A DNA stretch of 64,000 bases from Tetracladium setigerum (taxonomy: Eukaryota; Ascomycota; Leotiomycetes; Helotiales), in contig PZJY01000005.1 in assembly GCA_031472005.1 (NCBI GenBank), positions 1,240,001-1,304,000 of the forward strand. The letters are read 5' to 3'. Below the pieces are notes generated by a model that was not told where the DNA came from, ran no database searches, and was given only the letters and a program-made list of their open reading frames with translations. The position numbers were made by a program, and so were the translations under genes. Below, one piece after another: positions 1 through 10,700 of the stretch. Positions within the stretch are counted from its first letter, which is position 1; the number at the start of each line of letters is the position of its first letter.

Positions 1-453
1 CGGGCTCGAGGAGAACAGTGAGTTTCTTCTCTTGCTAAAGAAGCTCGGAGGATTCTTCGTGGAGAAACCAGATCTGGTCCGGCCATCATCAATCTTCGTC
101 GCGATAGAATGTCCTCCTCCCGGCTCCCCATTATGTGGTGCAGTACTGGGCCTCTGCGATGGTACCTGAGATTGTGTTGCCCCGCCTCGATTTCTTTTCA
201 TGCTCGGCGCCCTGGACACGATGTTGTTTACGAATGTGTTTGCTCGACTTTCGCTTTGTTTGGCCTCCCTCTTCGCTCTCGCGCGCTGGAGCGTTTCCTC
301 CACATTGGGGCCATTGCCAGCGACAGGATAGGAACCTTTGACTGGAGGTTCTAATGCCGTTGCCGAATCATAGGAACCAGAACCGCTCTTCAGAGAGTTT
401 TGGTTGCTGCTGGAGGAGCCAGAAAACAAGCTCCTAAAGAAACGCGACCCCAT
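1..453 (-). CDS. Unknown Ser/Arg-rich protein, N-terminal part, cut by the left window edge
   Basis: An open frame of 151 codons starts at the ATG at 453-451 on the minus strand and runs off the window at position 1 with no stop. The protein begins MGSRFFRSLFSG and is rich in Ser, Asn, Arg and Gly. A charged stretch around residues 54-65 (ETLQRARAKREA) could form a helix, and the visible end is again Ser/Lys/Arg-rich. I recognise no domain, and composition suggests a largely disordered N-terminus. ATG was chosen because the frame from it is unbroken. Only the 5' part is visible, so function cannot be assigned. An upstream exon is possible. Confidence 0.55.
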   Translation of the reverse strand, partial: MGSRFFRSLFSGSSSSNQNSLKSGSGSYDSATALEPPVKGSYPVAGNGPNVEETLQRARAKREAKQSESRANTFVNNIVSRAPSMKRNRGGATQSQVPSQRPSTAPHNGEPGGGHSIATKIDDGRTRSGFSTKNPPSFFSKRRNSLFSSSP

Positions 454-2495
454 CTTCCACTGCAAGGGGTCAAAATAAGCACGCCCGACCCGTCACAGGG
501 GGTTGCTTGTAGTAGTGGGGAAATAATTATGGCGCAGACAGCGAACAAGGTCTTGAGATTGGCGACGGGGAAGCGAAGCGAGGAATAGAGAGTTATGTGA
601 CAGAGTAATAATGACGAGAATGACTGAATGTTCGGAGAATTTTCATGACATCGCGACAACGGGGGGAAGGGAGGAAGAGGATGAGGAGAAAAGAGTTTGA
701 CTGTTTGGGTGTGTTTGGTTCGCCGACTCCTCTCAGCTTGTGGCTTCAGACTACCTGCCGACAGATCTCGCCCCTGCAGCTAGCCAGCTCATGAGCCAAC
801 CGATGGAGAGCAATTGGCCTTGGCTGGGGAGATCTCAAGATGAATATTTACGGAGTACATTCTTCCCAACAACCTTTCTTGCCTTGCGGCAAAGAACACA
901 ATCAAGTAGGGAGCCGAGCAGAAGAATGAGGACGAGGATATACTTCGAAATACTCCGGACAAGAACACACTACTCTGTACCAAGCGAGCTTCTCCATCGA
1001 TACGAGAAAGCGTGCTTCTTCTAATGGCCGCTACGATAGCTTGTGAGATCTGACGAGTGCTTCGAGCCATGCTGCGATGTGCGACTTGGAAAAGGCACTT
1101 GCTCTCATTCTAGATTGGCTGGCGCCGCCTCCAAAAGCAGTCCGGATTATGTAGCAAATCAAATGGCTAACCGAGAAATAGCGTTGCATCGAGGCGAAAA
1201 TGCTCCGTGCAACCACTGGGCAACAACAACCACAACAACCACATCCTCGGTCCTGTACTGGAGGCTGCAGCTTTCAAATGTTAATAAACATCGAGGCGGG
1301 TGAAAGACTCTCATCGAATTCTCTCTGGCGAGGGAAATTCTTTCTTCTCGATCAACTCTTCATTGTGGCACGCGAACAATGTGGAAGATTGTGGCGTCGA
1401 TGACCCTTCCAGCGAAGAAGTTGCCATACTCAGCAAGCTTGGCGATGTCGTTTGCATATCAGTGACTTATCTCTATTCTTGCGCTGCTTTACTAGTGATA
1501 CCGCAGTACTATATTCTTGCTTGAGCAGACCAGCTTTTCTTTCTTTTCAACTTCATCGACGTCGATCTGATTTCACATTTCACACACGTGTCCCGCACAA
1601 CAAGTGCTGAAGTCTTCTGCACCTAACCGAAGTCATGATGCAATGGGGTTTTCTCTCTTAGCTACTGGGAATGTTCAGCGCACCGGGACAATCTCCCCTT
1701 CGTTCATATCTCACTACTCAACTAGATGCGATTGATTATCCCCGGGTCATCCTAGACCTAGATCTACACAGGCTACACAGCGGAACAGGATCTCCCATGC
1801 ATGCACAACATCTTGATGGATCGACGGGGATTAGTGGCCGCTTTGATTTGCTACCACGAGCGTCAGAGGCACCAAAGAAGACTTGTCAAAAGATCCCTGT
1901 GTCTATCACTCAAATCATTTCTTGGATACTTTCGAATTATAACTCAGTTCTGCTACTTGCGAAGCTCTCCGAAGCTCTTAGTTCGTCATATGCATTTTGA
2001 TTTAACCAGATGCGTCTTTCAAAAATGGGGCATTGGTAAAATACATTGTATGCTTGATGGACTTTACGGACCACTTCCGCCTCTGGGTATTTGCCACTTC
2101 CAATAGAGAATTTAATTCCAAGCCAGCAAGAAGCTCGAAGAGTCTCCCCATAATTTTAGCATCAAGATAAGTGCAATATTCAGCTTGCTCTGTCTGCCAC
2201 ATGCGGCTCTGAGGATAGCCGGTACCACAGAACGATGACATATCTCACAATAGTCTTGCTTGTCATCGATGATGTAGTTCAGATGAAGGGAGGGGAAATC
2301 AAAAGCAATTCAAGATCCACGTAATGAGTTGTCTGAATTCCAAGAGATATATTGCCATAGGATTTCCTCGAATTTTCGGTATAACCATTCATACTGTCTG
2401 ATCAATTTAATACACAACGTCAAACTACATCAAAGTCTAACCTGCACTCGACCCAAAATATATCCAAAACTTCCCTTCACAAACAATCAGTTATA
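454..2495. other. Intergenic, no supported gene
   Basis: About 2 kb separates the divergent left-edge gene and the allergen-like gene. Only short overlapping open frames lie here, with no recognisable domains or convincing splice structure. The interval presumably holds both promoters. An imperfect CAA/ACC-rich run occurs near 1220-1245. Confidence 0.5.
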
Positions 2496-3443
2496 ATGGA
2501 AAAGGCAAAGCAAGCAGTCTCCGGATTCCTCTCCAGAGATGGAAAGCACGACACCACAGTCCACGAGGTAAACCCTCCCCCTTTTCTCTTCATTTCATTA
2601 CTTTCATCTAACCAACCTTCTCAGACCGTCAACCCAGCCATCACAAACGAAAATGTAACACGCACCCAACACGAAAACACAACCAAAGTCGTCGACCGCG
2701 AAGTCCACCAAGACCACCACCACACCTCCATTCAACCCATCAAAGACTCCTCTATCCTCCCCGAACAACACACCCACAACATGGGTCAAGTCGAAGAACG
2801 CACCTTCAACCACGGCGACGACAAGCACATCCGCGACCGCGTCCAAGCCGAAAAAGCCCAGTTCCAAAACACCCGCTCAGTGGGAGACGTAGAACACACG
2901 CAATCTAGCGGCAGGGATGTAGTAGGCGAGCATATTCACCATCACGTTCATGAGACCATTCAGCCGGTTATTCAGAAAGAGACGATTCAACCTTCGGTCG
3001 TCCACACGACTATTCCCGTTCATGAGGTTCATCATAATGAGGCGAAACATCACGCTGCTTCGGCGTTGCCGGCTATGAGTATGGATGATTTTAAGAAGTC
3101 TGGTGGACACTTGTCGGGGCGTGAGGAGAGACGTGATGATTTTCAGGGCGAGCCGAGGACGGTAGGGTCGTCTCTTGGTGGTCATGGTGCGAATGGGAAT
3201 ACGTCTTTGACGCACTCGGAGGGTAGGAATTCTCATGGATCTTCTTCTGGGATTTCTGGCACCACGGGTTCCAATGGCGCCCATGGCATTCACAGTACCA
3301 CTGGTACAACTGGTACGCACGGTACGACTGGAGGCTCGAGCATTTCTGGAACTGGTAATGACTATCATAAACCTAGTTTGATGGATAAGATCAATCCCAT
3401 GAAGGATTCTAATGGTGATGGGAAGGCTGGTTTCATGAAGTAG
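2496..3443 (+). CDS. Allergen-like His-rich conserved fungal protein
   Basis: Exons are 2496-2567 and 2625-3443. The 57-nt GT-AG intron (2568-2624) is a multiple of three, so it can be mistaken for coding sequence. The spliced product is 296 aa. It matches my recollection of a widespread Pezizomycotina family annotated 'allergen'. The N-terminus MEKAKQAVSGFLSRDGKH is followed by TVHE and then a His/Val/Thr-rich body with HVHETIQP, VVHTTIPVHEVHHNEAKHH and the motif MDDFKKSGG. The C-terminus is Gly/Ser/Thr-rich and low-complexity, ending near KDSNGDGKAGFMK. There is no signal peptide or transmembrane segment, so it is probably cytosolic and largely unstructured. Molecular function is unknown. 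'Allergen' is a database label, not evidence for this species. Confidence 0.85.
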   Translation: MEKAKQAVSGFLSRDGKHDTTVHEVNPPPFLFISLLSSNQPSQTVNPAITNENVTRTQHENTTKVVDREVHQDHHHTSIQPIKDSSILPEQHTHNMGQVEERTFNHGDDKHIRDRVQAEKAQFQNTRSVGDVEHTQSSGRDVVGEHIHHHVHETIQPVIQKETIQPSVVHTTIPVHEVHHNEAKHHAASALPAMSMDDFKKSGGHLSGREERRDDFQGEPRTVGSSLGGHGANGNTSLTHSEGRNSHGSSSGISGTTGSNGAHGIHSTTGTTGTHGTTGGSSISGTGNDYHKPSLMDKINPMKDSNGDGKAGFMK

Positions 3444-3810
3444 ATCTTGGCTTGGTACAGTAGTTTTTTTTTTCGTTGGCCATGCGCATATACATAAATG
3501 CGAATATGTATAATTTATATCTAAACTTTGTTGATATTGGATAAATGACTTGTGGAAATACAACTTTTTCCGTTCCCTTGTAACTAATTTACTTGCGCTA
3601 GCATCGTCAGAGGTGGTGCTCACACTGCGAAGTGTTCGAACGAGTTACCGATCTATTCAATATTCATTAGAAGGCTTTCAACGAACACTGTAAAGATGAA
3701 ACATGAGTGGTTAAATGGAGAAACGGCAATTTATATAATTCTGACATTGTGGTTCCGCTGCTAAATTTCCTTACTTAACATGCAGCATGCTTGTAGTTGA
3801 AGACTAAATA
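3444..3810. other. Intergenic between convergent genes
   Basis: This AT-rich spacer lies between the 3' ends of the allergen-like gene (+) and the first BTB gene (-). It presumably contains both 3' untranslated regions. A short T run lies near 3464. No other structure is seen. Confidence 0.5.
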
Positions 3811-4952
3811 TTACCGAAAGGGTTTCCGCGCCGCATTCATGTGGATTCTATGGCTCTCCAGCACTGGTGTATCCATCATACGTAGTGAATGTGTAACCTT
3901 GCTCTCAAACATACACTTCCTAGGGCAACCCCAATGCTCATACACATCGACGATCTCACTGCCCGCAATTTTACCAAACTCTTGTCTCTTGGAGTACATC
4001 ATTTTGTTCAGTTTTCGAATTGAATCGGCAAGATAAGTGAGAGTTTGATGGTAGTCTTCAGGGCGGATTCGTGGCCAGAGAGATTCCTGTCGGAGTGCAA
4101 GGAGTAGCGCCCCGTGGATATATGTGTCGCATTTGTGGTTTTCGCATAATACATGGGGATCCGTAGGGCTCTTCTTGGATAAGAAGGCGTCCATGAGATC
4201 ATATGGAATCTTCAGCAATGAATTGATCGACTCAAGACGTACGCGAATGATTTCCTCTGCCACATATGTCAGCCAGGCTGCCAAACAAACTGATTGAATC
4301 ATTGCGATATTGAGGAATGCTTACCAAAGATCCCCGGAGGTGAAGGTGATGATATGTTTGGCAAACTGTTTCCGTACAAGGTAAGATGCTTGCCGTGCTC
4401 AGGCGACACAATTTCTCGGACCAGCTGCCGCGCATAGGAAGTGAATAATCTCTCCGATCCAAATGCCCAGAAGATGAACAGCCAATTTTCCTTTGCTGGA
4501 TTGGAATATTTCCGACTGGTTCGAAATTCATCCTCAGCATCATTAATCCAATTCTGAATCCAAGGCTTGAGCACAAGAGAACATTGATATTGTTCTTTCA
4601 TCTCTGCAAGCCCCAAAAGACACTTGTAGGATACAGTTGTTGGTATCTTGTCGAACTGAAGGTGAGCAATTTGCAGGATGATAAGGAGGGCCTCGGGGTT
4701 GTCTTCAGTAAAGTCGATGTGTTTCTCTGCTGGGCTCGATGAAAGGTGAGATGGATCGTTTGGCTGTGGACCCCATGGAGGAAAGAGGAACTTTTTCCAG
4801 ACGGGACTTGCAAGCAACAATGCGTGAGAGCTAGTTTTGGTGGTGCAGACGTTGCCATCGATCAAGAACGTAATAGTTACATCTCCTCCATCAAAAATCC
4901 AACCGTTGAGCTTTCCATTCACGCTCTCGTGAATTGAAGTATGGGTTGACAT
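3811..4952 (-). CDS. BTB/POZ domain protein, paralogue A
   Basis: Exons run 4952-4325 and 4277-3811 on the minus strand, with a 47-nt phase-1 intron (4324-4278). The product is 364 aa. Residues about 20-60 match the start of fungal BTB domains (FDGGDVTIT, then SSHALLLASPVWKKFLFPPW). The conserved second half follows (IDFTEDNPEALLIILQIAHL, then a region ending in QYQCSLVLKPWI). BTB domains mediate dimerisation and partner binding, often to cullin-3. The rest of the protein has no recognised domain, and the partner is unknown. The ATG at 4952 was preferred over one nine codons upstream because it aligns better with paralogue B. That paralogue lies head-to-head about 1.1 kb away. The frame is intact. 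Confidence 0.85.
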
Positions 4953-6030
4953 GATGTGTCGGCTGACAAGCAGAAGCAATCTGGTGCTTGCTTTGAGACT
5001 GTTTGATGACTGGAAATGTCACAATCACAGAACAATCACAGATCGACACAATCTGACTAGTGTTGTAGTATAATGAACGGAAGTTGTCAAAAGGGGAAGT
5101 TATTGGTGAGAGAGGTGGTCGGTAGGAGAAGTTGTTGTTGTTGGTGAGAGAAGCCGCCGGCGACAGGAGCTGTCGAGAAATATGGTAGGACATGGCTTTC
5201 AAAGATGAAGCCTGATTTTCAGGGTGAATATCAAGCCAGATTGAGGTCGAAGGTGAACTTGAAGAACTTCCATGGAGCTATGCTACCCCTTTGTCCAAAC
5301 ACTTGTGACAGGCGCACGTAAATCCTGAAGCGAATTTCATTGTGTTAAGAAACAAAAGTGCTATCTATAAATAAGAGATTGAGTATAGAGAGAAAAGGTT
5401 AATGTAGATATCTACAGATATATTCCAGGAGGTTCTCATTTTTGCTGCCAGCACTGCCCGTCCTCGTTTTCCGGGCCAAGCCAGTTTTTGCTCTGGCGGT
5501 TCCGTTCCCAATGGCGGGAACAAACGCAGTATATCTCTTGATCTTTGAGCCCTTGAAATTGGTGACGAAAGGCAGTGTGCAATGCCTGGTTTTTATACAT
5601 AATGAGTCCCTCGCTAGCCACGTCCACATGCCCTTCGGGAGGCCGCTTGTCAGGTGTGCTATCGCGCACCTGACGGTAACAACAACCGTCATCCAGGCCA
5701 AGCCGGTGTGGTTTTGTTGAATATGGGCATGTAGCTAGATCACACTCCAGCCACCTTCTGCACAGACTTGAGCAATGAAACCGAACCAACCTCCCTTCCA
5801 ACAACGACAACATCTCCAACAAGTCAAATTCACATCTCGACTACTGGGACAGTTGTAATCTCAACTTTCTGTCCGAATAATCCGTACCGCTACGATTTTC
5901 CCGTGGCCAACTGCTGTGTCACGTGGTTGAGTCGTTTGCGCCCTCTCTCCCTCATCCCAAGACCGTCAAGGGCACGAAATTTCTCCTGATACCGCACCCA
6001 ACTCTGAATCCCGATAATTACCTCGAGGAC
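4953..6030. promoter_or_regulatory. Shared upstream region of two divergent BTB paralogues
   Basis: About 1.1 kb lies between the two divergent BTB starts and must hold both promoters. A near-palindrome (CAGGTGTGC-TATC-GCGCACCTG) lies near 5651-5672. Open frames around 5400-5820 on both strands have no recognisable domain and are not called. Promoter function is inferred from position only. Confidence 0.4.
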
Positions 6031-7148
6031 ATGTCTCTGTCAAATGAAAGCATCGATGCTGCCGACTTCACGTTCGACAGAGGCGACGTCGAAATTTCGG
6101 TCAATCTACTAGGAAATATAATAACAGGAAAGGTCTCTGCAGAAGCCATGACTCTGGCCAGTCCAGTTTGGGCTAAATTCGTATATCCACCGTGGGAGAA
6201 TCATAACGTCAAGGACGACGTTGGGCAGCCCTTGCCATCCTCCCCTCGAAAGGCAATTGCGAATCCAGAAATGAAAATTGTGCGATGGCCCGTCTCCAAG
6301 CTTGATTTCACCGAAGATGACGCAGATGTACTTTTAATTCTGTTGCGCGTCGTTCATTTCCAATTCAAGAAGCTTCCGAAGTTGGTTACAGGCTATCAGA
6401 TCTTCCAACTTTCGATCCTTTGTGAGCAGTATCAGTGCGCCGATCTCTTGCAGCCTTGGACAGACAGGTGGCTTGATAGAACGGATTTTGAAACACAGGT
6501 CAAAACCGGACAGACAGATATTGCCAAGGAGTCTTTATTGTATGTTTATTGGGCTTTTGGGAGAGAGGAGAAATTCAAGAGAGTGGCCACCGAGCTGGTA
6601 ACCGAGGCCATGGTGACCAATGATGGAAAATACTTGATGTCAAATGGCAAAGAGTACCTAGCGCCAGAACCCCAGGAATACTCGGTCAGCATTGAAAAAT
6701 TCGCGTTGACTTGAGGCAGTTGACTGATTCCTTTTCAGACAGTATTCTTGCCAAACGGATTGAAATGATTCAGGCGCTGCTGAAGCTACCCTATGCGATC
6801 CTGAACAAAGTTGAAAAATCCAATCAACCAGAACAGGCATTATGCGTCCTCGAAGAATGTAGTGCAATGGCCTATGGTTCTCTGATAATTGCACTGCAGA
6901 AACGGTCATTGTGGCCTATGAAAGAAGCGAGCACCTACAATCGGAGTGTGGGGGATCTCAGAAAAGATATTTCAGAGCTTAGTGTCTTGGCATTCAAGGT
7001 CGATTCCAGTGGATATGGCCAACCTGCTCACAAAAACTGTAAAGCAAATGTGGATTTTGGAGCTCGTGCAATCCAAATTTTCTCACGTCCTGGGAATCCA
7101 GTGCTAGAGAGCCATCAGATTCACATGTCGTCGAGAATCGGAGTGTAA
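6031..7148 (+). CDS. BTB/POZ domain protein, paralogue B (one apparent missing base)
   Basis: Exons are 6031-6684 and 6739-7148. The 54-nt intron begins GTCAGC and ends TTTTCAG. As written, the two exons do not join in frame. Adding one C to the CCCC run at 6670-6673 gives ...EPPGIL|DSIL..., which aligns with SPPGIF|A at the same splice site in paralogue A. It also restores phase 1 and yields 354 aa. Domain order is as in A: a BTB start (FDRGDVEIS, ASPVWAKFVYPPW), then LDFTEDDADVLLILLRVVHF, then QYQCADLLQPW. The C-terminal motif ESHQIHMSSR matches ESHRIHMNAAR in A. Partner and function are unknown. A truly broken gene cannot be excluded. Confidence 0.8.
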
Positions 7149-7708
7149 CTCGGAACCGCGTTCTTTGGGATTGATGAAAAATTTGCACACCGATCATAGA
7201 GACTGGTCAGTTTCATATTTTTGGGAATCAGTCATACTGGGGGGAAGAAATCGAAGATCGGAGTGATCAGAAAGATAATAACAAGGGAAGAAAGACAGGG
7301 AAGGAAAGCTTTGGTACTTAGTCTATGGAGTAGAGTAGTGGCAATCACATTCGTGAATTTTCCATGCTCAACATATCAGCATCGTAATGAGTTGTGACAC
7401 AAATCGGAAGAGCATATCGACTCAGAATTTTCATTTAAAAAAAGGATGGATGCATTCCTAGGTCAGTGATCTATCTATTCGAAAGTCACCACCATCTTGT
7501 GAGTCAAATCTAGCTATGAGCAAGACTCAAAAATAGGAAATCTCGCTGTTTCCATCCCCCAAGTATAATGACCACATCTCAGATTTATACTACCAAATGT
7601 AATTGTCATGCCAAAAAAAGGGAAAAAAAAGAACATTCTTCATAAGTCATCATCATAACTGCATGTTCGCATCAAGCAACCACAATGCCCATGACATAAA
7701 GAAGGAAC
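7149..7708. other. Intergenic between convergent genes
   Basis: This spacer separates BTB paralogue B (+) and the Dicer-like gene (-), which converge here. It is AT-rich with A-runs near 7437-7443 and 7614-7631. It presumably contains the two 3' untranslated regions. No gene is seen. Confidence 0.5.
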
Positions 7709-10700
7709 TCAGATCGCAGTTCCATGCATAGCATCAAGCTCTTTCTTCACCTCCTCCTCCTCATCCTCAATGGGTTTGCACTCACAGCCATACTTCTCCT
7801 TGAATTCCGGCAGTGGAAGTCCCTCCAGCAGTGCTAAGGCCTTCTTCGCCGCTCCAATCTTCGCATATCTACTGCTCTCAGCCTGAAAATCAGAAACAAT
7901 CTGATTGTGAATAATGACCACTGCAACGACGGTGGGCTTACTGCCATCAATAGATTTGATCTCACGAGGTTGAATGGCCCAATCCTGGCAACCCATGTGA
8001 ACCTCAAGAAACTTAGTGAGGAATGTCGTGGGCTGCTTGTTAGCGTAGTTGTCGTAGATGCTCATGTCGGTGAAATACCACTTGATATGCTCGTCGAAGA
8101 AGCGCTCGACTTGACTGTAGTCGTATTCTGAATCGACGAAGATGGCTCCGATATAAGCTTCAACGATATCGGGAAGACATTTCGGTGGTTGGCGGACTGA
8201 GATCCAGTAGTCGGGAGCGCAATCAGAGGGGAGTTTCCCGACTCTGACAGCATCCAGCTCCGCTTGTCTGCGGGCCTCTTGAATTTCATCAACATAATCG
8301 TTGATTTGTTTTTGGAATGTGCCGTTGAGCACCAGCAAATGAGTATGGAACTCGAGGGAGACACACAAGGCGCCAAGAAATTGATTCGATGCCATAGCCA
8401 TCTTATGTTCTGTCAGCCATTGAGGATCCTTGCCTGGGTATTTGTGGTAGATGAAATTGACACAAGCCATGTCGAGAAGCGAATCCCCCAAGAACTCTAA
8501 TCGCTGGTAAGATGGAATCTTTTCGTACGAAAATGGGTATGATGGATGGATGAAAGCCGATCGAAGGATTCGAGGCCATTTAAAATGGTAGGCATGCTTC
8601 TGCTCAATCTGCATGGCTAGGTTCTTTTGCATTTCGGTCGTAACCATCGTCTGGTACTTCGGCATCTCGTACAGCTTGTAGTAATCATCCCAGCATGTAA
8701 CGCTGTGGTTCTCACTGGAAACAAGTTCGGTGACAGCTCGAACTGCGTAGTCCATGTTCTTCGATTCGTGATGAGTTAAAAGGGCAGCACCAATTATGGC
8801 TTCGCAGACATCAGCGATAGATTTATCACCGAGATTATGGGAGTTTGGAGCAGCAACACGCTTGCCTTTCTTCAACACCAAACCCTCGGGATACCAAGCA
8901 CGTCGGCTGAAAGACTGTGATCGAATATACTCATAGAGTTTCAGCTGTATAGCATTATTGCACAGATTCTTGTTGCAAATAAGCAACATTCGGTCGACGT
9001 GGTACTGGTATTCATCATTGCTAGGATGAAGGCCATAAAGAGAAATCGAAGTCGCCATCTTCAGGAAACAATCACCAAGGAATTCGAGCCTCTCGTAATT
9101 GTTTCCCATACCACGTTGAAAGTTGATCTTCTCAGCATCGTGATCACCAGAGTTGTCCGAGTCCTTGGTGCAAGCTTCCAGAGCTAGGTCAGGGCGGATA
9201 TCTAGATGGAGCAACTCGGTGGCCTCGAGAGCGATAAGATACGATTCCATACGGTGAATGATGGCTGGGAAAAGGTATGCCATGGCCACAACAGAAGCCG
9301 GAAGCTGCCAATATTAGCAAGGTAAACATCGTCAACTGAAAGACGTACCTACACAAGAGATCTTGAGCATTTCCAAAACAATATAACACTTCATCGAGCT
9401 CTCAGCTCCCGTGCTATCAAACTCGTCAAGCAAGTTGCGGCGAAGGGAGATCAAACGAGCCTCATAAACTCGTTGGTCAGTTTCCAGAGTCCTAGCCTGT
9501 CTAGACTTTGCCCAAAGACTGCAGCTGTACTCCAAAATGTTATCATTATTCTTTCTTGGGCCTGGTCGGGGTGCGCAATCCTTAGGCAAAGGATCGAGTG
9601 GCTTGTACTGAGGTGCACGATCGACTATGAAAAGCTTCCTTGAACCATCAAATGGATCAGTGATATACTTGTCCTTGAAGAACTCGTCCGGCTCGGTCTT
9701 CCACGATTTATTATCCCACATGTTCGCAGCCCATAGCTTTTGATGTTTTTCAACTGATTGAAGGATATCCCAATCAACTAGACTAGAAGGGCTAGCGAGT
9801 TGGTGAACATTTGCTTGAGGGAGAATTGGGACAATGAAGTACGGCATCTTCGAAACGTCCGGTTCATACTCCTTGCTGAAAATATCCTCAAACAGTAACA
9901 GGGTGAATGTGTTGATCTGAGATATCAATTCTGAGCTGACAAATAGCGGAATATCTAGGGCGAGCAGTTGACCGAAGAATGTTTGCCGGCTCCAAAATGG
10001 AGCACAAACGTGGGAAGTTGAACAAGCTTATTTCTTGTAAGGACAGCAAGAGGCTGAGATGGTCGATCGAGACAGTTTGGCTTGTCGAGCTTTAGCACTG
10101 TTAGGTACAATTGCTCAGGAACACCTCCAGTAGTCCATAGTTTCGGCTTAGTCTTCATATCATACTGTAATCGCTTCTTTGAGTCAACAGCAAGAAGAGC
10201 GTTACGCATGGCTGGAAGCTGTTTGGTGAAGATTGGAAGTAAATTTTCGTCCAGGTACTTTCCCTTGACAAGTTCAAGGCAAGCCTCGAAAGCCGCAGAG
10301 CATTTGGCAACTTGCTTGGTTGAATGGGGTCGACCAACAGCTCCACGAACAGGAGATGACTCAGGCAAGATAACTTCACACTCGAACTGCTTTCCCTTGG
10401 TAATCATAACATACTCGGCCTGTAAATTTCCTTCGGCGCCTTGCGGAAGCGAGTCAACAAAATTACACAAGACCATCAAGCTCATCTTGTAATTGAGCTT
10501 GGCACCAGTAGACTTAACCGTGTATACTCGATGAGACTTTTCTTTTGAAAGGAAGTAATCCATATTGAAATCGTTTCCAGTGAGCTTCCTATCATCTGGA
10601 AGAGCCTCACAGAAGCGTTTCAGGATCTGCTCATTCCGACGAACTTCAATGACGATATTGCTGTGCTGTTGGTTTCCCCTCTCAATCATATGAACGTAGC

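Noticed and set aside
2877..3623. 248-aa minus-strand open frame
   Set aside because: It is antisense to the allergen-like gene, which has the expected family motifs; the minus frame is a codon-bias shadow.
6685..6719. 35-nt intron in BTB paralogue B that would keep frame without any correction
   Set aside because: It is too short for a fungal intron. The 54-nt intron with TTTTCAG plus one restored C matches the paralogue's PPGI[FL] join and phase.
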